DNA of 64,000 bases from Gimesia sp. (GCA_002706765.1 PAJV01000058.1:62001-126000), one strand, 5' to 3'. Shown: positions 1 to 7,627, counted from the first letter of the stretch. The notes: generated from the sequence alone by a model not told the origin. Translations and numbers: made by a program.

Positions 1-243
1 GATGAAACCCGGACAGATCACGAGCCCGGTCGCATCAATGCGGTACTCACATGCCGGGCCTTCACCCGGGCCTGCGGAATGGATTTTTCCGTCACGGACT
101 GCGACGTACCCTCTTTCAATCACCTTACCGGTCCCATCATGTATGGTCCCGTTTGCGATCACATAGTCGAACTGTTCTGCGCCGAATCCAGCTCCTGTGT
201 TCAGCAGACAAATCAGAAACACTAAGCTGAAGCACATCTTCAT
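1..243 (-). CDS. Amidohydrolase family protein, secreted, N-terminal fragment
   Basis: Only the first 81 codons are in the window; the rest lies beyond base 1. The ATG at 243-241 opens a typical signal peptide (MKMCFSLVFLICLLNTGAGFGA). The mature start FDYVIANGTIHDGTGK is followed by the turn LVICPGFI. That is the usual entry into the composite beta-sandwich and metal-binding barrel of amidohydrolases related to N-acyl-D-amino-acid deacylases and imidazolonepropionase-like enzymes. The metal ligands would follow directly after PGFI and are not visible, so substrate and catalytic competence cannot be judged. The gene is divergent from the XylR-like regulator, with about 270 bases between the starts, so that regulator could control it. 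The family call is fairly secure; the substrate is unknown. Confidence 0.7.
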   Translation of the reverse strand, partial: MKMCFSLVFLICLLNTGAGFGAEQFDYVIANGTIHDGTGKVIERGYVAVRDGKIHSAGPGEGPACEYRIDATGLVICPGFI

Positions 244-512
244 GGTAAAAGCCACTTGTTCTCCTCCGGGGTAATCTCAATAGCACGAGTCGATTTTTCG
301 GCAGAAAACCCGAGCCGCACTATATATTTTCGTTCAACATGAGTGAACCAGGATCGGGTTCTGAGTTCTCTACAGCATTCTCTACAGTATCGCCATATCC
401 AGTAAGTTTTGCATACTACTTTACTGCTGCTGACTTGTGAAACAATCCGAGAATGCGCAAACTGATATCGAAATTGCGCACACCCTTTTTTAGTTGCTTC
501 AGGTGCCCTACC

Positions 513-1697
513 ATGCCTCCCCGCTCCCGTTCTCAGTCTCTGACGATTCCAGATAACAGACAGATCGCCTTGCTGATCGATCCGGATGACACATGGGGAC
601 GCAGTGTCATTCAGGGAATCGCAGCAGCTGTCCGCAACGTCCTTCCCTGGAACTTGTGGATCGCTCCCCGCGATCGACAATGGCGACTTCGCGTGCCTCG
701 TAACTGGCTGGGAGATGGCATCATCGCAGCCATACGTGATGATAAAACAGCCGAGCATGTCAGAGGCCTCAATCTCCCCACGGTCAATGTGTCTTCCTGG
801 GAGAAAGATGCTCCCGACTGGTATCGCGTTAAAACAGATGACGTAAAACGGGCCGAGATGGCATTCTCCCACTTTCGCGCGCGGAGCTTCAGCCACTTCG
901 CCTACTATGGTCCTCCCAGCCAGCGGTATTCTCCCTCGCGGGGAGATCACTTCCGGGAAGTCGTCCAGGCCGCGGGATTCACCTGCGATACCTTTCGGGG
1001 AAATACAACTACGCGCGACAAATCTTCGGTTCAGGAACGCACCCTCCAATGGCTGCAGCAGGCCCCCCGTCCCCTGGCTGTCTTCGCCGCCGACCCGCAT
1101 TCCGGAGTCCTGTTAACCGAGGTCTGTAACGCAGTCGGTTTCCGGGTACCGGAAGAAATCGCGATCCTGGTGGCTGACACGGATGAACTGCTCTGTAATA
1201 TCTCAACCCCTCCGCTGTCCAGCATTGTCCTGGCCAGCGAACAGATTGGCATGACCAGTGTCCGGATTCTGGATTCGCTGCTGAAGGGTAAGAAAGTGAA
1301 ATCAAAAGTCATTACTCTGCCTCCTCTGAATGTCATCGAACGTCAGTCTTCCGAAATGCTGGCCATTGACGATCCCCTGTTTGTCGATGCCCTCCGCTTC
1401 ATTCGCGTGCACGCTCATACCGGCATTCAGGTCAGTGACGTTCTGCAGAATGTTTCCCTCTCCCGTCGTTCCCTCGAACAGCGCTTCCGCCAACTGTTGA
1501 ACAGTACCCCCGCAGTTGAGATTCGCCGTATCAAAATCGAACGAGCCAGACAGTTACTGATTTCCACAGATAAAACCGTCGAGCAGATTGCCGGCGCGAC
1601 CGGTTTTTGCGCCTCCGGACAATTCTGCTTCGCCTTCAAAAAACATGTCGGGCAGACGCCTCTCGAATTTCGACGTCAAATGCGATCCGGCAAATAG
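513..1697 (+). CDS. XylR-like transcriptional regulator (LacI-type sensor domain plus AraC HTH)
   Basis: A 394-residue DNA-binding regulator. The first two thirds (RQIALLIDPDDTWGRSVIQGI onward) read as a periplasmic-binding-protein-like sugar sensor of the LacI/XylR type. The last ~105 residues are a double helix-turn-helix AraC domain with the typical tail VEQIAGATGFCASGQFCFAFKKHVGQTPLEFRR. Planctomycetes carry many such XylR homologues, usually beside carbohydrate or secreted-hydrolase genes. The effector is not predictable from sequence. The frame is open back to an ATG at 453, giving 20 more residues (MRKLISKLRTPFF...) that do not match the family; I prefer 513. Neither start has a strong ribosome-binding site. 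It is divergent from the amidohydrolase fragment, a likely target. Confidence 0.85.
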   Translation: MPPRSRSQSLTIPDNRQIALLIDPDDTWGRSVIQGIAAAVRNVLPWNLWIAPRDRQWRLRVPRNWLGDGIIAAIRDDKTAEHVRGLNLPTVNVSSWEKDAPDWYRVKTDDVKRAEMAFSHFRARSFSHFAYYGPPSQRYSPSRGDHFREVVQAAGFTCDTFRGNTTTRDKSSVQERTLQWLQQAPRPLAVFAADPHSGVLLTEVCNAVGFRVPEEIAILVADTDELLCNISTPPLSSIVLASEQIGMTSVRILDSLLKGKKVKSKVITLPPLNVIERQSSEMLAIDDPLFVDALRFIRVHAHTGIQVSDVLQNVSLSRRSLEQRFRQLLNSTPAVEIRRIKIERARQLLISTDKTVEQIAGATGFCASGQFCFAFKKHVGQTPLEFRRQMRSGK

Positions 1698-2363
1698 ACC
1701 TGAGCATTTTTCTTTCTGCTGTCTCCCGTTCGGCTCAGTTCGTAGCCTGATCAACAACCCTCTCCGCTGTTCTTTGTCCGCTGTTCTTTGCCCGCTATCT
1801 GGCTGGGTCCGATTCCGACAAATTTCCAGAGCGCAACACAATGAACCATCGCAGCTCTCAATCTATGATAGTCGACCCTGATGATCGGGAAGACGCGACC
1901 GTCGAACGGAACATTGTCTATTCGTCTCATATGATCACTCCTGCTGAATAAACTCCCCTTGACGCCGCCGCGCCGCTGGCGATAAGCACTGAATTGAGTC
2001 GCGCGCGTGACCAGTTTACAGTGCACTGAAACACAAGCCACCTGTTCCGGATCTTCACTAAAAATGAGCCTGTTTTTTCCCGATTTGCACTGCCTGAAAC
2101 CACACCCGTTCGTGATGGTAGCCTGCGGGTCGCCACACATCGCAAAGCTTCGCCCCGGCATCGCCCCGACGTCGCAGCAGATCGGTTCCCCGTCAACCCG
2201 TATCGCCACATGATCTTGTTCATCCCCCTTGACGCCCCCATGTCTTTCCACAAAATAATCGAACATGCAACGAAACACCGACCACAGACCACAGATCGAA
2301 CACAAGAATGAACTCCACAAAAACAACAATATTTCAATGTCCTCTCCCCCGTCCGGGTGCCAT

Positions 2364-2382
2364 CTGTCGGCGTGCCCGACAG
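2364..2382 (+). repeat. CTGTCGG/CCGACAG hairpin inside repeat copy A
   Basis: CTGTCGG (2364-2370) and CCGACAG (2376-2382) form a perfect 7-bp stem with loop CGTGC. The same motif recurs as a 9-bp stem at 2786-2808. The equivalent place in copy B (44060-44081) folds from different bases. Confidence 0.65.
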
Positions 2383-2421
2383 TGCCCGAAAAACCAGCCC
2401 ACCGTCCAACAAAACAGAGTC

Positions 2422-2440
2422 GCCCGAATGCAATTCGGGC
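2422..2440 (+). repeat. GCCCGAAT-GCA-ATTCGGGC hairpin
   Basis: A perfect 8-bp stem with a GCA triloop. The hairpin at 2970-2988 has the same loop and inner stem, but its outer pairs differ with compensating changes on both arms. Confidence 0.7.
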
Positions 2441-2785
2441 CGAACACAGCGAGCAGGAAACTGTCAGAATAAGCGATCAATACAGCTCCAGGATTGCAAC
2501 TCCAATCGAACGGCCACATCGGTCCGTCCCCTGTTGCTACTGGTATCGAAATGATTCTCATGCTTCAAACGTATGCCCTGACAGTTTCCTGTTGTCTGCG
2601 ACAACCCCGAATTTGACTTCTCACCTGTTCGATTCTTGTGTGATTTTTATGGTTCAAAGAACAATCAAGTTGACCTCCCCAATGCCCCACATACTTCCCC
2701 GAACACGGCCGGACAAGCCGGCCATGGCACCCCGAAACCTCTCTATTAATTGCAATGCTTCCTACAAACTCAGACGGGCGCGTGC

Positions 2786-2808
2786 CACTGTCGGCTTGCC
2801 CGACAGTG
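2786..2808 (+). repeat. CACTGTCGG/CCGACAGTG hairpin
   Basis: A perfect 9-bp inverted repeat with loop CTTGC, located in the middle of the 438-bp element. It is a second copy of the 2364-2382 hairpin. Confidence 0.7.
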
Positions 2809-2969
2809 CTGGTATTAACGTCCCCGCACACGCTTCACAAAGCATTATAAAAGAAGTCCCTCACTCCCTGCAGATGAAAATCCCGAACCATTGAATGATT
2901 AAAATAGTGTGATCGATATTCATCATAGGATTAAAAACCGCGGCTAATTTTTCGAGAAAGAACGGGTAG

Positions 2970-2988
2970 CCTCGAATGCAATTCGAGG
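2970..2988 (+). repeat. CCTCGAAT-GCA-ATTCGAGG hairpin
   Basis: A perfect 8-bp stem with GCA loop that overlaps the right inverted repeat of the 438-bp element. Compared with 2422-2440, two stem pairs are changed while pairing is kept, which suggests selection on the folded form. Confidence 0.7.
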
Positions 2989-3486
2989 TTGTCGCAGACA
3001 ACAGGAAACTGTCAGAGCAATCGCACAATCCAGAACAGCAAAGCCAACCGGTTCGCCTCAGGGGCTGTCCCATGTGTCAGCCCGCCTGGCGAGGTTCGAC
3101 CCGGCATCATGCCCAATGGGAACAGATGAGACATTTCAATCAGAAATTTCGAACACGAAAGGCTCGAAAACAGCCATAAGAAAAAATAGGGGAAGCTATG
3201 AAAGAAGGTCGAGCCAGTATGTTTTTTTTAACGCGTGGTAAAATTTCTCGCCCATCATTGACATCTCATCTCAGCTGCTCCTGCCACCTGGTTCCTGTAT
3301 GCGCAATCTGCTGTCGCGAGTGTCTTTTCTCCAGACAGACTGGTCGCCAATCAACCAGTCGAGACTAGCTCCCGTGTTGCAGTCACAACTCCCAGTCCCG
3401 TGGGATGGAATATTTATTTGAGATGTCATGGCCATAGATGGTGCCTTCTCGATCATCGTTTATTTCTCAAGTGAACAACAAAGGAT

Positions 3487-3502
3487 CGGCATATTATTTG
3501 CT
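3487..3502 (+). promoter_or_regulatory. Possible sigma-54 (-24/-12) promoter upstream of the sulfur operon
   Basis: CGGCAT-ATTAT-TTGCT fits the GG-N10-GC rule and resembles TGGCAC-N5-TTGCW. It lies 267 bases ahead of the DUF442 start. Sigma-54 control of persulfide dioxygenase genes is established for FisR in Cupriavidus, which makes the match reasonable, but the distance is long and the -24 half imperfect. Confidence 0.35.
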
Positions 3503-3768
3503 TCCCGCTACTGTCAAGTGTGTTCTACAACATACAGCTGCGGCTGTAAAACAGATTTGTCTGGAATTAGAAGCACGGGTTCCAGGTAGCCCCGCTACCA
3601 GTCTTGCGACATAGGGAACTTCAAATGACTGCTGAAATCGACATTCAACACGACGCTTTCTCAGCACTGCAGAGTTTTTTCATCATCGGATCAACGGAGC
3701 AGTACAGCGCTGCCAGACAAGGCGAGACGATTTACTTTAATAACCCTATTTTTCCCGGGGAGAAACCC

Positions 3769-4218
3769 ATGGCAGACAAAATGAAAATCAATGACCAGGT
3801 GACTGTCGGACCACAGCCTTCTGAAGAAGAAATCAATCAGCTCAGCCAGCAGGGATTCAAATCAGTTGTCAATTTTCGCACAGAGGACGAAGATGACCAA
3901 CCACTGTCTCCCACTGACGAAAGAGAGAAAGTGAAGAGTGCGGAAATGGAATATCTCCATATTCCGGTCTCGATGAAAGCCATGGGACCGGAACTGGTTG
4001 ATGAGTTTCGAGAGAAGTACCCGCAGCTTCCCAAACCGGTGTTCGCTCACTGCAAGAGCGGAAAGCGAGCTGGGGCAATGGTTATGATGCATGTGGCGGT
4101 CGAAGAAGGCATGGGAGGTGAGGAAACGCTTCGCAAGGCGGAAGAGATGGGATTTGAATGCGAACAGGAGGAACTCCGGCAATTCGTCAAAAATTATGTA
4201 GATCAACACGCTCAGTAA
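3769..4218 (+). CDS. DUF442 (TIGR01244-type) phosphatase-like protein
   Basis: A 149-residue protein of the DUF442 family, a tyrosine-phosphatase-like fold. In other bacteria this domain is fused in front of the metallo-beta-lactamase domain in Blh (beta-lactamase hydrolase-like protein). The typical opening KINDQVTVGPQPSEEEINQL and the P-loop-like site HCKSGKRAG (Cys and Arg four residues apart) are present. The start at 3769 follows GGGGAG with good spacing and matches the family start. The frame is open back to 3604, with a fair AGGGAA before an ATG at 3625, but that extension has no family similarity. It is the first gene of the sulfur operon, 33 bases ahead of the dioxygenase. The exact reaction is unknown. 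Confidence 0.85.
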   Translation: MADKMKINDQVTVGPQPSEEEINQLSQQGFKSVVNFRTEDEDDQPLSPTDEREKVKSAEMEYLHIPVSMKAMGPELVDEFREKYPQLPKPVFAHCKSGKRAGAMVMMHVAVEEGMGGEETLRKAEEMGFECEQEELRQFVKNYVDQHAQ

Positions 4219-4251
4219 TCGAACACACTCAATCAGGAAAGGTCGAACACT

Positions 4252-5658
4252 GTGCAATTTCATCAACGCTTCGTACCTGGTCTGGCAATCGCATCTTATA
4301 TTGTGGGTGATGAAAAAAGCAGCGAAGCCGCTGTCATTGATCCCACCAGAGATGTCGATGATTACATCGATTTTGCCAAAGACAACAATCTACACATTAA
4401 GCACATTATTGAAACGCACGTCCATGCCGACTTCGTCTGCGGTTCGAGGGAACTTAAAGCGCGGCTGAATGACGAGCCGACCATCCACTGCTCAGGCTAC
4501 GGGGGCAAAGACTGGACGCAATCGTTTGCCGATCAGCATGTGAAAGAAGGCGACACGATCACGATGGGGGACTTGAAGTTCGGCTTCAAACATGTGCCCG
4601 GCCATACTCCGGAACACATTTCCATTAATCTGTTCGACATGACCCGCAGTAAAGAGACCCCCTGGGTCATGTTCAGCGGGGACTTTCTGTTTGTGGGTGA
4701 TGTGGGACGCCCCGACCTCCTGGGAGAAGAAGCGCAGAAAGAACTGGCCCACCAGCTCTATGAGAGCGTGTTCGAGCGGCTCAAAGAATTCGCCGATTTT
4801 ACTGAAGTCTATCCCGCTCATGGAGCAGGCTCGCTTTGCGGAAAGGCCATCGGCTCACGCCGTTCCTCCACAGTAGGCTACGAGCGGCGGTTCAATCCTG
4901 CACTGCAAAAGCAGCCCGAAGCACAGTGGGTCGAAAGTCTGCTCAACGAGATGCCGCTTTCGCCCCCCTATTTCAAGCGAATGAAGCAGGTCAACACGCA
5001 GGGACCGGCCATCATTGAGAACAGGCTCTCTGATCAGAAACGCTGGGATGCCAGGCAAGTCCACGAAAGAGTCTGCGACGACTGTCTCATCGTCGATGTT
5101 CGCTCGAAGGAATCATTCGCCGCCGCCCACATTCCCAATGCGATCAACATTCCCTTCGGTAGTAATCTGCCCACGTGGGCAGGCTGGGTGTTGCCTTACG
5201 ATCGTCCGATATTGGTGATTTCCGATGACCCGTCACAGATCAAGCAAGTGGTAACGCACCTGTTGCGCGTGGGCTTCGATGATATCGAGGGATACCTTGA
5301 AGGCGGCATCGGATCCTGGGAGACGTCTGGCTTTCCGCTCTCGACTCTCAATACGATGTCCGTGCATGACCTGGCCAGTAGACGTAAGACGGAAAAGCAA
5401 CTGACCATTTTAGATGTCCGTACAGACAAGGAATGGAATGACGGTCATATCGAGGGAGCCATCCACATTCACGGAGGCCGCTTGCAGGAGCGGGTTGATG
5501 AGTTGCCCTCAGACAAGCCTGTCGCTGTTGTCTGCGGATCGGGTTATCGGGCGTCCATCGCCTCTTCGTTTTTGAAACGGGAAGGCTTCGAGGATGTGAC
5601 GAATATCATGGGTGGCATGTCTGCCTGGAAGGCGGCGGAACTCCCGACAGTATCATGA
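4252..5658 (+). CDS. Persulfide dioxygenase-rhodanese fusion (ETHE1-like MBL fold plus two rhodanese domains)
   Basis: A 468-residue enzyme expected to oxidise glutathione persulfide or sulfane sulfur to sulfite in the cytoplasm. Residues 1-250 are an ETHE1-type metallo-beta-lactamase domain with iron ligands in THVHADF (His56, His58), GHTPEH (His118) and VGDVGRPDL (Asp150). Residues ~270-355 form a first rhodanese domain with VISDDPSQ where the active-site Cys loop should be, so it is probably inactive. Residues ~375-465 form a second rhodanese with catalytic CGSGYR (Cys428). The gene starts with GTG at 4252 after AGGAAAGG. Upstream is the DUF442 gene and downstream the YeeE transporters, the same partners as in BigR-type operons. 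Confidence 0.9.
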   Translation: MQFHQRFVPGLAIASYIVGDEKSSEAAVIDPTRDVDDYIDFAKDNNLHIKHIIETHVHADFVCGSRELKARLNDEPTIHCSGYGGKDWTQSFADQHVKEGDTITMGDLKFGFKHVPGHTPEHISINLFDMTRSKETPWVMFSGDFLFVGDVGRPDLLGEEAQKELAHQLYESVFERLKEFADFTEVYPAHGAGSLCGKAIGSRRSSTVGYERRFNPALQKQPEAQWVESLLNEMPLSPPYFKRMKQVNTQGPAIIENRLSDQKRWDARQVHERVCDDCLIVDVRSKESFAAAHIPNAINIPFGSNLPTWAGWVLPYDRPILVISDDPSQIKQVVTHLLRVGFDDIEGYLEGGIGSWETSGFPLSTLNTMSVHDLASRRKTEKQLTILDVRTDKEWNDGHIEGAIHIHGGRLQERVDELPSDKPVAVVCGSGYRASIASSFLKREGFEDVTNIMGGMSAWKAAELPTVS

Positions 5659-5698
5659 TGTCTCGCCATACCAAACTCTTTATTCAAGGAGGTCTGAA

Positions 5699-5995
5699 AT
5701 GAGAATATTCTTTATCCTGACAGTACTCATCGCGCTGACCGTGACTGTGTTACCAGTTGAAGCCTGCCCCTATTGTGAATCGGAAATCGGGAAAGAAGTA
5801 GCCGCCGGTATATTCAATGATGATTTTGCCCTCAATGCCCTGCTGACCCTGTTGCCTGTTCCGATTTTTTTATCAATCGTATATGTGATGTATTCCGGAA
5901 TGCCATTCTCAAAAAATAACACAAAGACAAATGCCAGAAAGCAGCCGGATTCACGAACTTCCCCTGTGCGTACTTCAGGAGCAGAACATGACTGA
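5699..5995 (+). CDS. Small exported membrane protein with CPYC motif
   Basis: 98 residues. An N-terminal hydrophobic segment (MRIFFILTVLIALTVTVLP) is followed by EACPYCESEIGKEVAAGIFNDDF and a second membrane segment (LLTLLPVPIFLSIVYVMYS). The CPYC pair could bind metal or form a disulfide outside the cytoplasm. Similar short CP(F/Y)C-SEIG proteins exist in other bacteria but I know no assigned function. The start at 5699 is set by a strong AGGAGG; the frame is open further upstream inside the dioxygenase gene but that part is not real. Its last 8 bases overlap the DUF2243 gene, so the two are probably translationally coupled. Confidence 0.75.
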   Translation: MRIFFILTVLIALTVTVLPVEACPYCESEIGKEVAAGIFNDDFALNALLTLLPVPIFLSIVYVMYSGMPFSKNNTKTNARKQPDSRTSPVRTSGAEHD

Positions 5996-6497
5996 TCATC
6001 TCAACCGTCGTCCGTTGATTTCCGCGGGGACATTACTTGGAATTGGAATGGGTGGTTTCGTGGACGGGATTCTGTTTCATCAGCTTCTCCAGCTGCATAA
6101 CATGTTATCGGCGAAATTCCCCGTGCGCGACCTGGAGGCAAGAAAGCTTGCAGTTCATCTCGAAATCAACATGTTCTGGGACGGGCTGTTTCACGTTTTC
6201 ACATGGGTAATGACTGCCATTGGAATCGCCCTGTTATGGCACGCGGTCCGTCTGCAGAACGTCCCGTTGACGACCAGGACATTTGTGGGATCGCTCAGCC
6301 TGGGGTGGGGGTTGTTTAACCTGGTCGAAGGAGTGATCGACCATCATATCCTGCACATTCACCACGTGACTGAAACCAGCAATCACTTAATCTGGGACCT
6401 TGCATTTTTGGCGGCCGGTATTGTACTGATCCTGTTGGGATGGTGCCTGATTCATTTTGACCATAGACATATAAGGGGTCAGGACTCTTTATCATGA
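5988..6497 (+). CDS. DUF2243 membrane protein
   Basis: 169 residues with four predicted membrane helices and family motifs GIGMGGFVDGILFHQLLQ, HLEINMFWDGLFH and LFNLVEGVIDHHILHIHHV. The many His and Asp residues at helix ends suggest a metal- or heme-related role, but no function is established. The ATG at 5988 follows AGGAGC and overlaps the preceding gene by 8 bases. The C-terminal residues GQDSLS and the stop codon are encoded by the left half of the GTCAGG palindrome at 6473-6510, so the native end has probably been altered. Confidence 0.85.
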   Translation: MTDHLNRRPLISAGTLLGIGMGGFVDGILFHQLLQLHNMLSAKFPVRDLEARKLAVHLEINMFWDGLFHVFTWVMTAIGIALLWHAVRLQNVPLTTRTFVGSLSLGWGLFNLVEGVIDHHILHIHHVTETSNHLIWDLAFLAAGIVLILLGWCLIHFDHRHIRGQDSLS

Positions 6498-6510
6498 CTC
6501 CTGACCCCTT
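6473..6510 (+). repeat. GTCAGG palindrome 1 (REP-like or terminator)
   Basis: AAGGGGTCAGGA (6473-6484) pairs perfectly with TCCTGACCCCTT (6499-6510) around a 14-base A/T-rich loop. It closely resembles the element at 9389-9426. GGGGTCAGG palindromes of this kind are known as targets of REP-associated Y1 transposases in other bacteria. It could also act as a transcription terminator, although only a short T run follows. Confidence 0.75.
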
Positions 6511-6543
6511 TGTTTGCCGTTAACAAGCGAAGGAGTTTTCATT

Positions 6544-7077
6544 ATGAAAAACCTGCTACAGAAGAAATCATGGCCCCCTTATCTCGTCGGTGCCGGAATT
6601 GGTGTTCTCAGCTGGTTTGCCTTCCTGACTGCCGATCATCCTTTAGGAATTACAACCGCATTTGAGCATACAGCTGCCTTGTTAGATAAATCGGTCGCTC
6701 CTGCTTTCGCCGAACGGAACAGCTACTTCGATCAAGAGTCGCCAAAGATCGGATGGGAATGGATGCTGGTAGTGGGGGTCTTCGTTGGTTCATTTATCAG
6801 TTCCAAAATCTCCGGAGATCGGAATGCGCCCGCAGTGCCCCCCCTGTGGGAGCAACGTTTTGGAACATCTGAGACAAAACGATATATAGCTGCTTTCATC
6901 GGTGGAATGTTGATGTTGTTTGGCGCGCGAATAGCTCAGGGATGTACCAGCGGGCATGGCATCAGTGGAACTCTGCAACTTGCAGCTTCCAGTTGGTTAT
7001 TTACCGCGATATTCTTCAGCACCAGCATCGGGACTGCATTTTTACTTTTCGGCCGGGAGGGCAGGAAAAATGTTTGA
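6544..7077 (+). CDS. YeeE/YedE family sulfur transporter, half-size subunit A
   Basis: A 177-residue inner-membrane protein with about four hydrophobic segments and the conserved YeeE/YedE (PF04143) signature GARIAQGCTSGHGISGTLQL. Family members import thiosulfate or related sulfur species (TsuA), and half-size pairs are common in BigR-type operons. The Cys in GCTSGH is the residue implicated in thiosulfate relay in TsuA. The ATG at 6544 follows AAGGAG; the 10 upstream codons in frame lie in the repeat and are not expected to be coding. The stop overlaps the start of subunit B by 8 bases, which implies co-translation of two halves of one transporter. Confidence 0.9.
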   Translation: MKNLLQKKSWPPYLVGAGIGVLSWFAFLTADHPLGITTAFEHTAALLDKSVAPAFAERNSYFDQESPKIGWEWMLVVGVFVGSFISSKISGDRNAPAVPPLWEQRFGTSETKRYIAAFIGGMLMLFGARIAQGCTSGHGISGTLQLAASSWLFTAIFFSTSIGTAFLLFGREGRKNV

Positions 7078-7627
7078 TCCCATTTGGAAACTGGCTTTAG
7101 GATTATTTACCGGGATTCTGTTTGGTGTGTTGCTGCAAAAGGGACGCGTAGCGAAATATCAGGTGATCTTGGGGCAATTCCTGCTCAAAGACTGGACCGT
7201 GGTGAAGATAATGGGGATGGCAGTGGTTGTGGGAGCCGCCGGGATTTATGCCCTGTTACCAACACAGACGGTCTCCCTGCATCTCAAGCCGCTGGCATGG
7301 GGGGGAATTATTTTCGGCGGCCTGTTCTTTGGTTTTGGAATGGCGATTTTTGGCTATTGTCCGGGCACAGGAGTCGCTGCCTGTGGTGAAGGACGTAAAG
7401 ACGCTTTTGCAGGCGTAATCGGAATGTTGATGGGAGCGGGTATTTATGTAGTCGCTTATCCACCACTTAATGCATTCATAAAGCAATTCGGCAGTGAAGG
7501 GAAAGTGACTCTGCCTCAAATTACCGGTACCACCCCCTGGCTGTGGGTTATCACTTTGATTGTTCTGGCGGCAGTGTTTGTTATTTTAACCAGGCATAAC
7601 CGACATGAAATGAGGACGAACAGGTAG
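7070..7627 (+). CDS. YeeE/YedE family sulfur transporter, half-size subunit B
   Basis: 185 residues with about five membrane segments. The signature FGMAIFGYCPGTGVAACGEGRKDAFAGVIGM is the second YeeE/YedE half-motif and provides two Cys residues (GYCPGT, AACGEG). The start ATG at 7070 is preceded by AGGA and overlaps the subunit A stop. Together A and B should make one sulfur-compound channel feeding the persulfide dioxygenase. It ends the operon; a weak GTGGTAA/TTACCATT hairpin lies about 10-45 bases downstream. Confidence 0.9.
   Translation: MFDPIWKLALGLFTGILFGVLLQKGRVAKYQVILGQFLLKDWTVVKIMGMAVVVGAAGIYALLPTQTVSLHLKPLAWGGIIFGGLFFGFGMAIFGYCPGTGVAACGEGRKDAFAGVIGMLMGAGIYVVAYPPLNAFIKQFGSEGKVTLPQITGTTPWLWVITLIVLAAVFVILTRHNRHEMRTNR

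Larger units (their letters stand above)
1958..2456 (+). repeat. Dispersed non-coding repeat, copy A
   Basis: This copy shares a collinear series of anchors with 43689-44142. They include CTTGAC(G/C)CCGCCGCGCCGC at the left end, GTCGCGCGCG, TCGCCACACATCGC, ATCGCCACA followed by CCCCCTTGACGCCCCC, TCCGGGT(G/A)CCATC followed by a hairpin ending CGACAGTGCC, and CACAGCGAGCAG at the right end. Order and spacing are kept but the DNA between anchors has diverged. There is no shared reading frame, so it is not a decayed common gene in any obvious way. It could be a mobile non-autonomous element, a structured RNA gene or a chromosomal protein-binding element. Confidence 0.7.
2578..3015. mobile_element. 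438-bp MITE-like element with near-perfect terminal inverted repeats
   Basis: The left end (2578-2613) and right end (2980-3015) are inverted copies of a 36-base sequence with one mismatch; the outer 29 bases match perfectly. The tips read CTGACAGTTTCCTGTTGTCT on the left and its complement on the right. No convincing gene lies inside, although a 9-bp hairpin (2786-2808) and half of another hairpin do. The outer 15 bases (CAGGAAACTGTCAGA) occur once more at 2454-2468, at the edge of repeat copy A. I see no clear target-site duplication. A small non-autonomous element moved by an unseen transposase is the simplest reading; an inverted duplication of a local repeat is the alternative. Confidence 0.5.
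1698..3768. other. 2-kb gene-free region rich in diverged repeats and hairpins
   Basis: No open frame here has a plausible ribosome-binding site together with protein-like composition. The frames at 1751-2433 on the minus strand and 2265-2894 on the plus strand are low-complexity, Cys/Arg/Ser-rich and unlike any family I know. The region holds instead one copy of a long dispersed repeat (1958-2456), a 438-bp element bounded by terminal inverted repeats (2578-3015), four short hairpins, and a possible sigma-54 promoter (3487-3502) for the sulfur operon. A short imperfect tandem (CCGCTGTTCTTTG twice) lies near 1763. I read it as a graveyard or landing zone for non-coding repeats. Confidence 0.6.

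Noticed and set aside
240-1100. 286-residue minus-strand open frame opposite the XylR-like gene
   Set aside because: It mirrors a well-supported gene, is rich in Arg, Gly and Ser, and shows no family features.
1751-2894. Several 150-200 residue open frames in the repeat region
   Set aside because: Low-complexity, Cys/Arg-rich translations on both strands, no ribosome-binding sites, and they cross repeats and hairpins.
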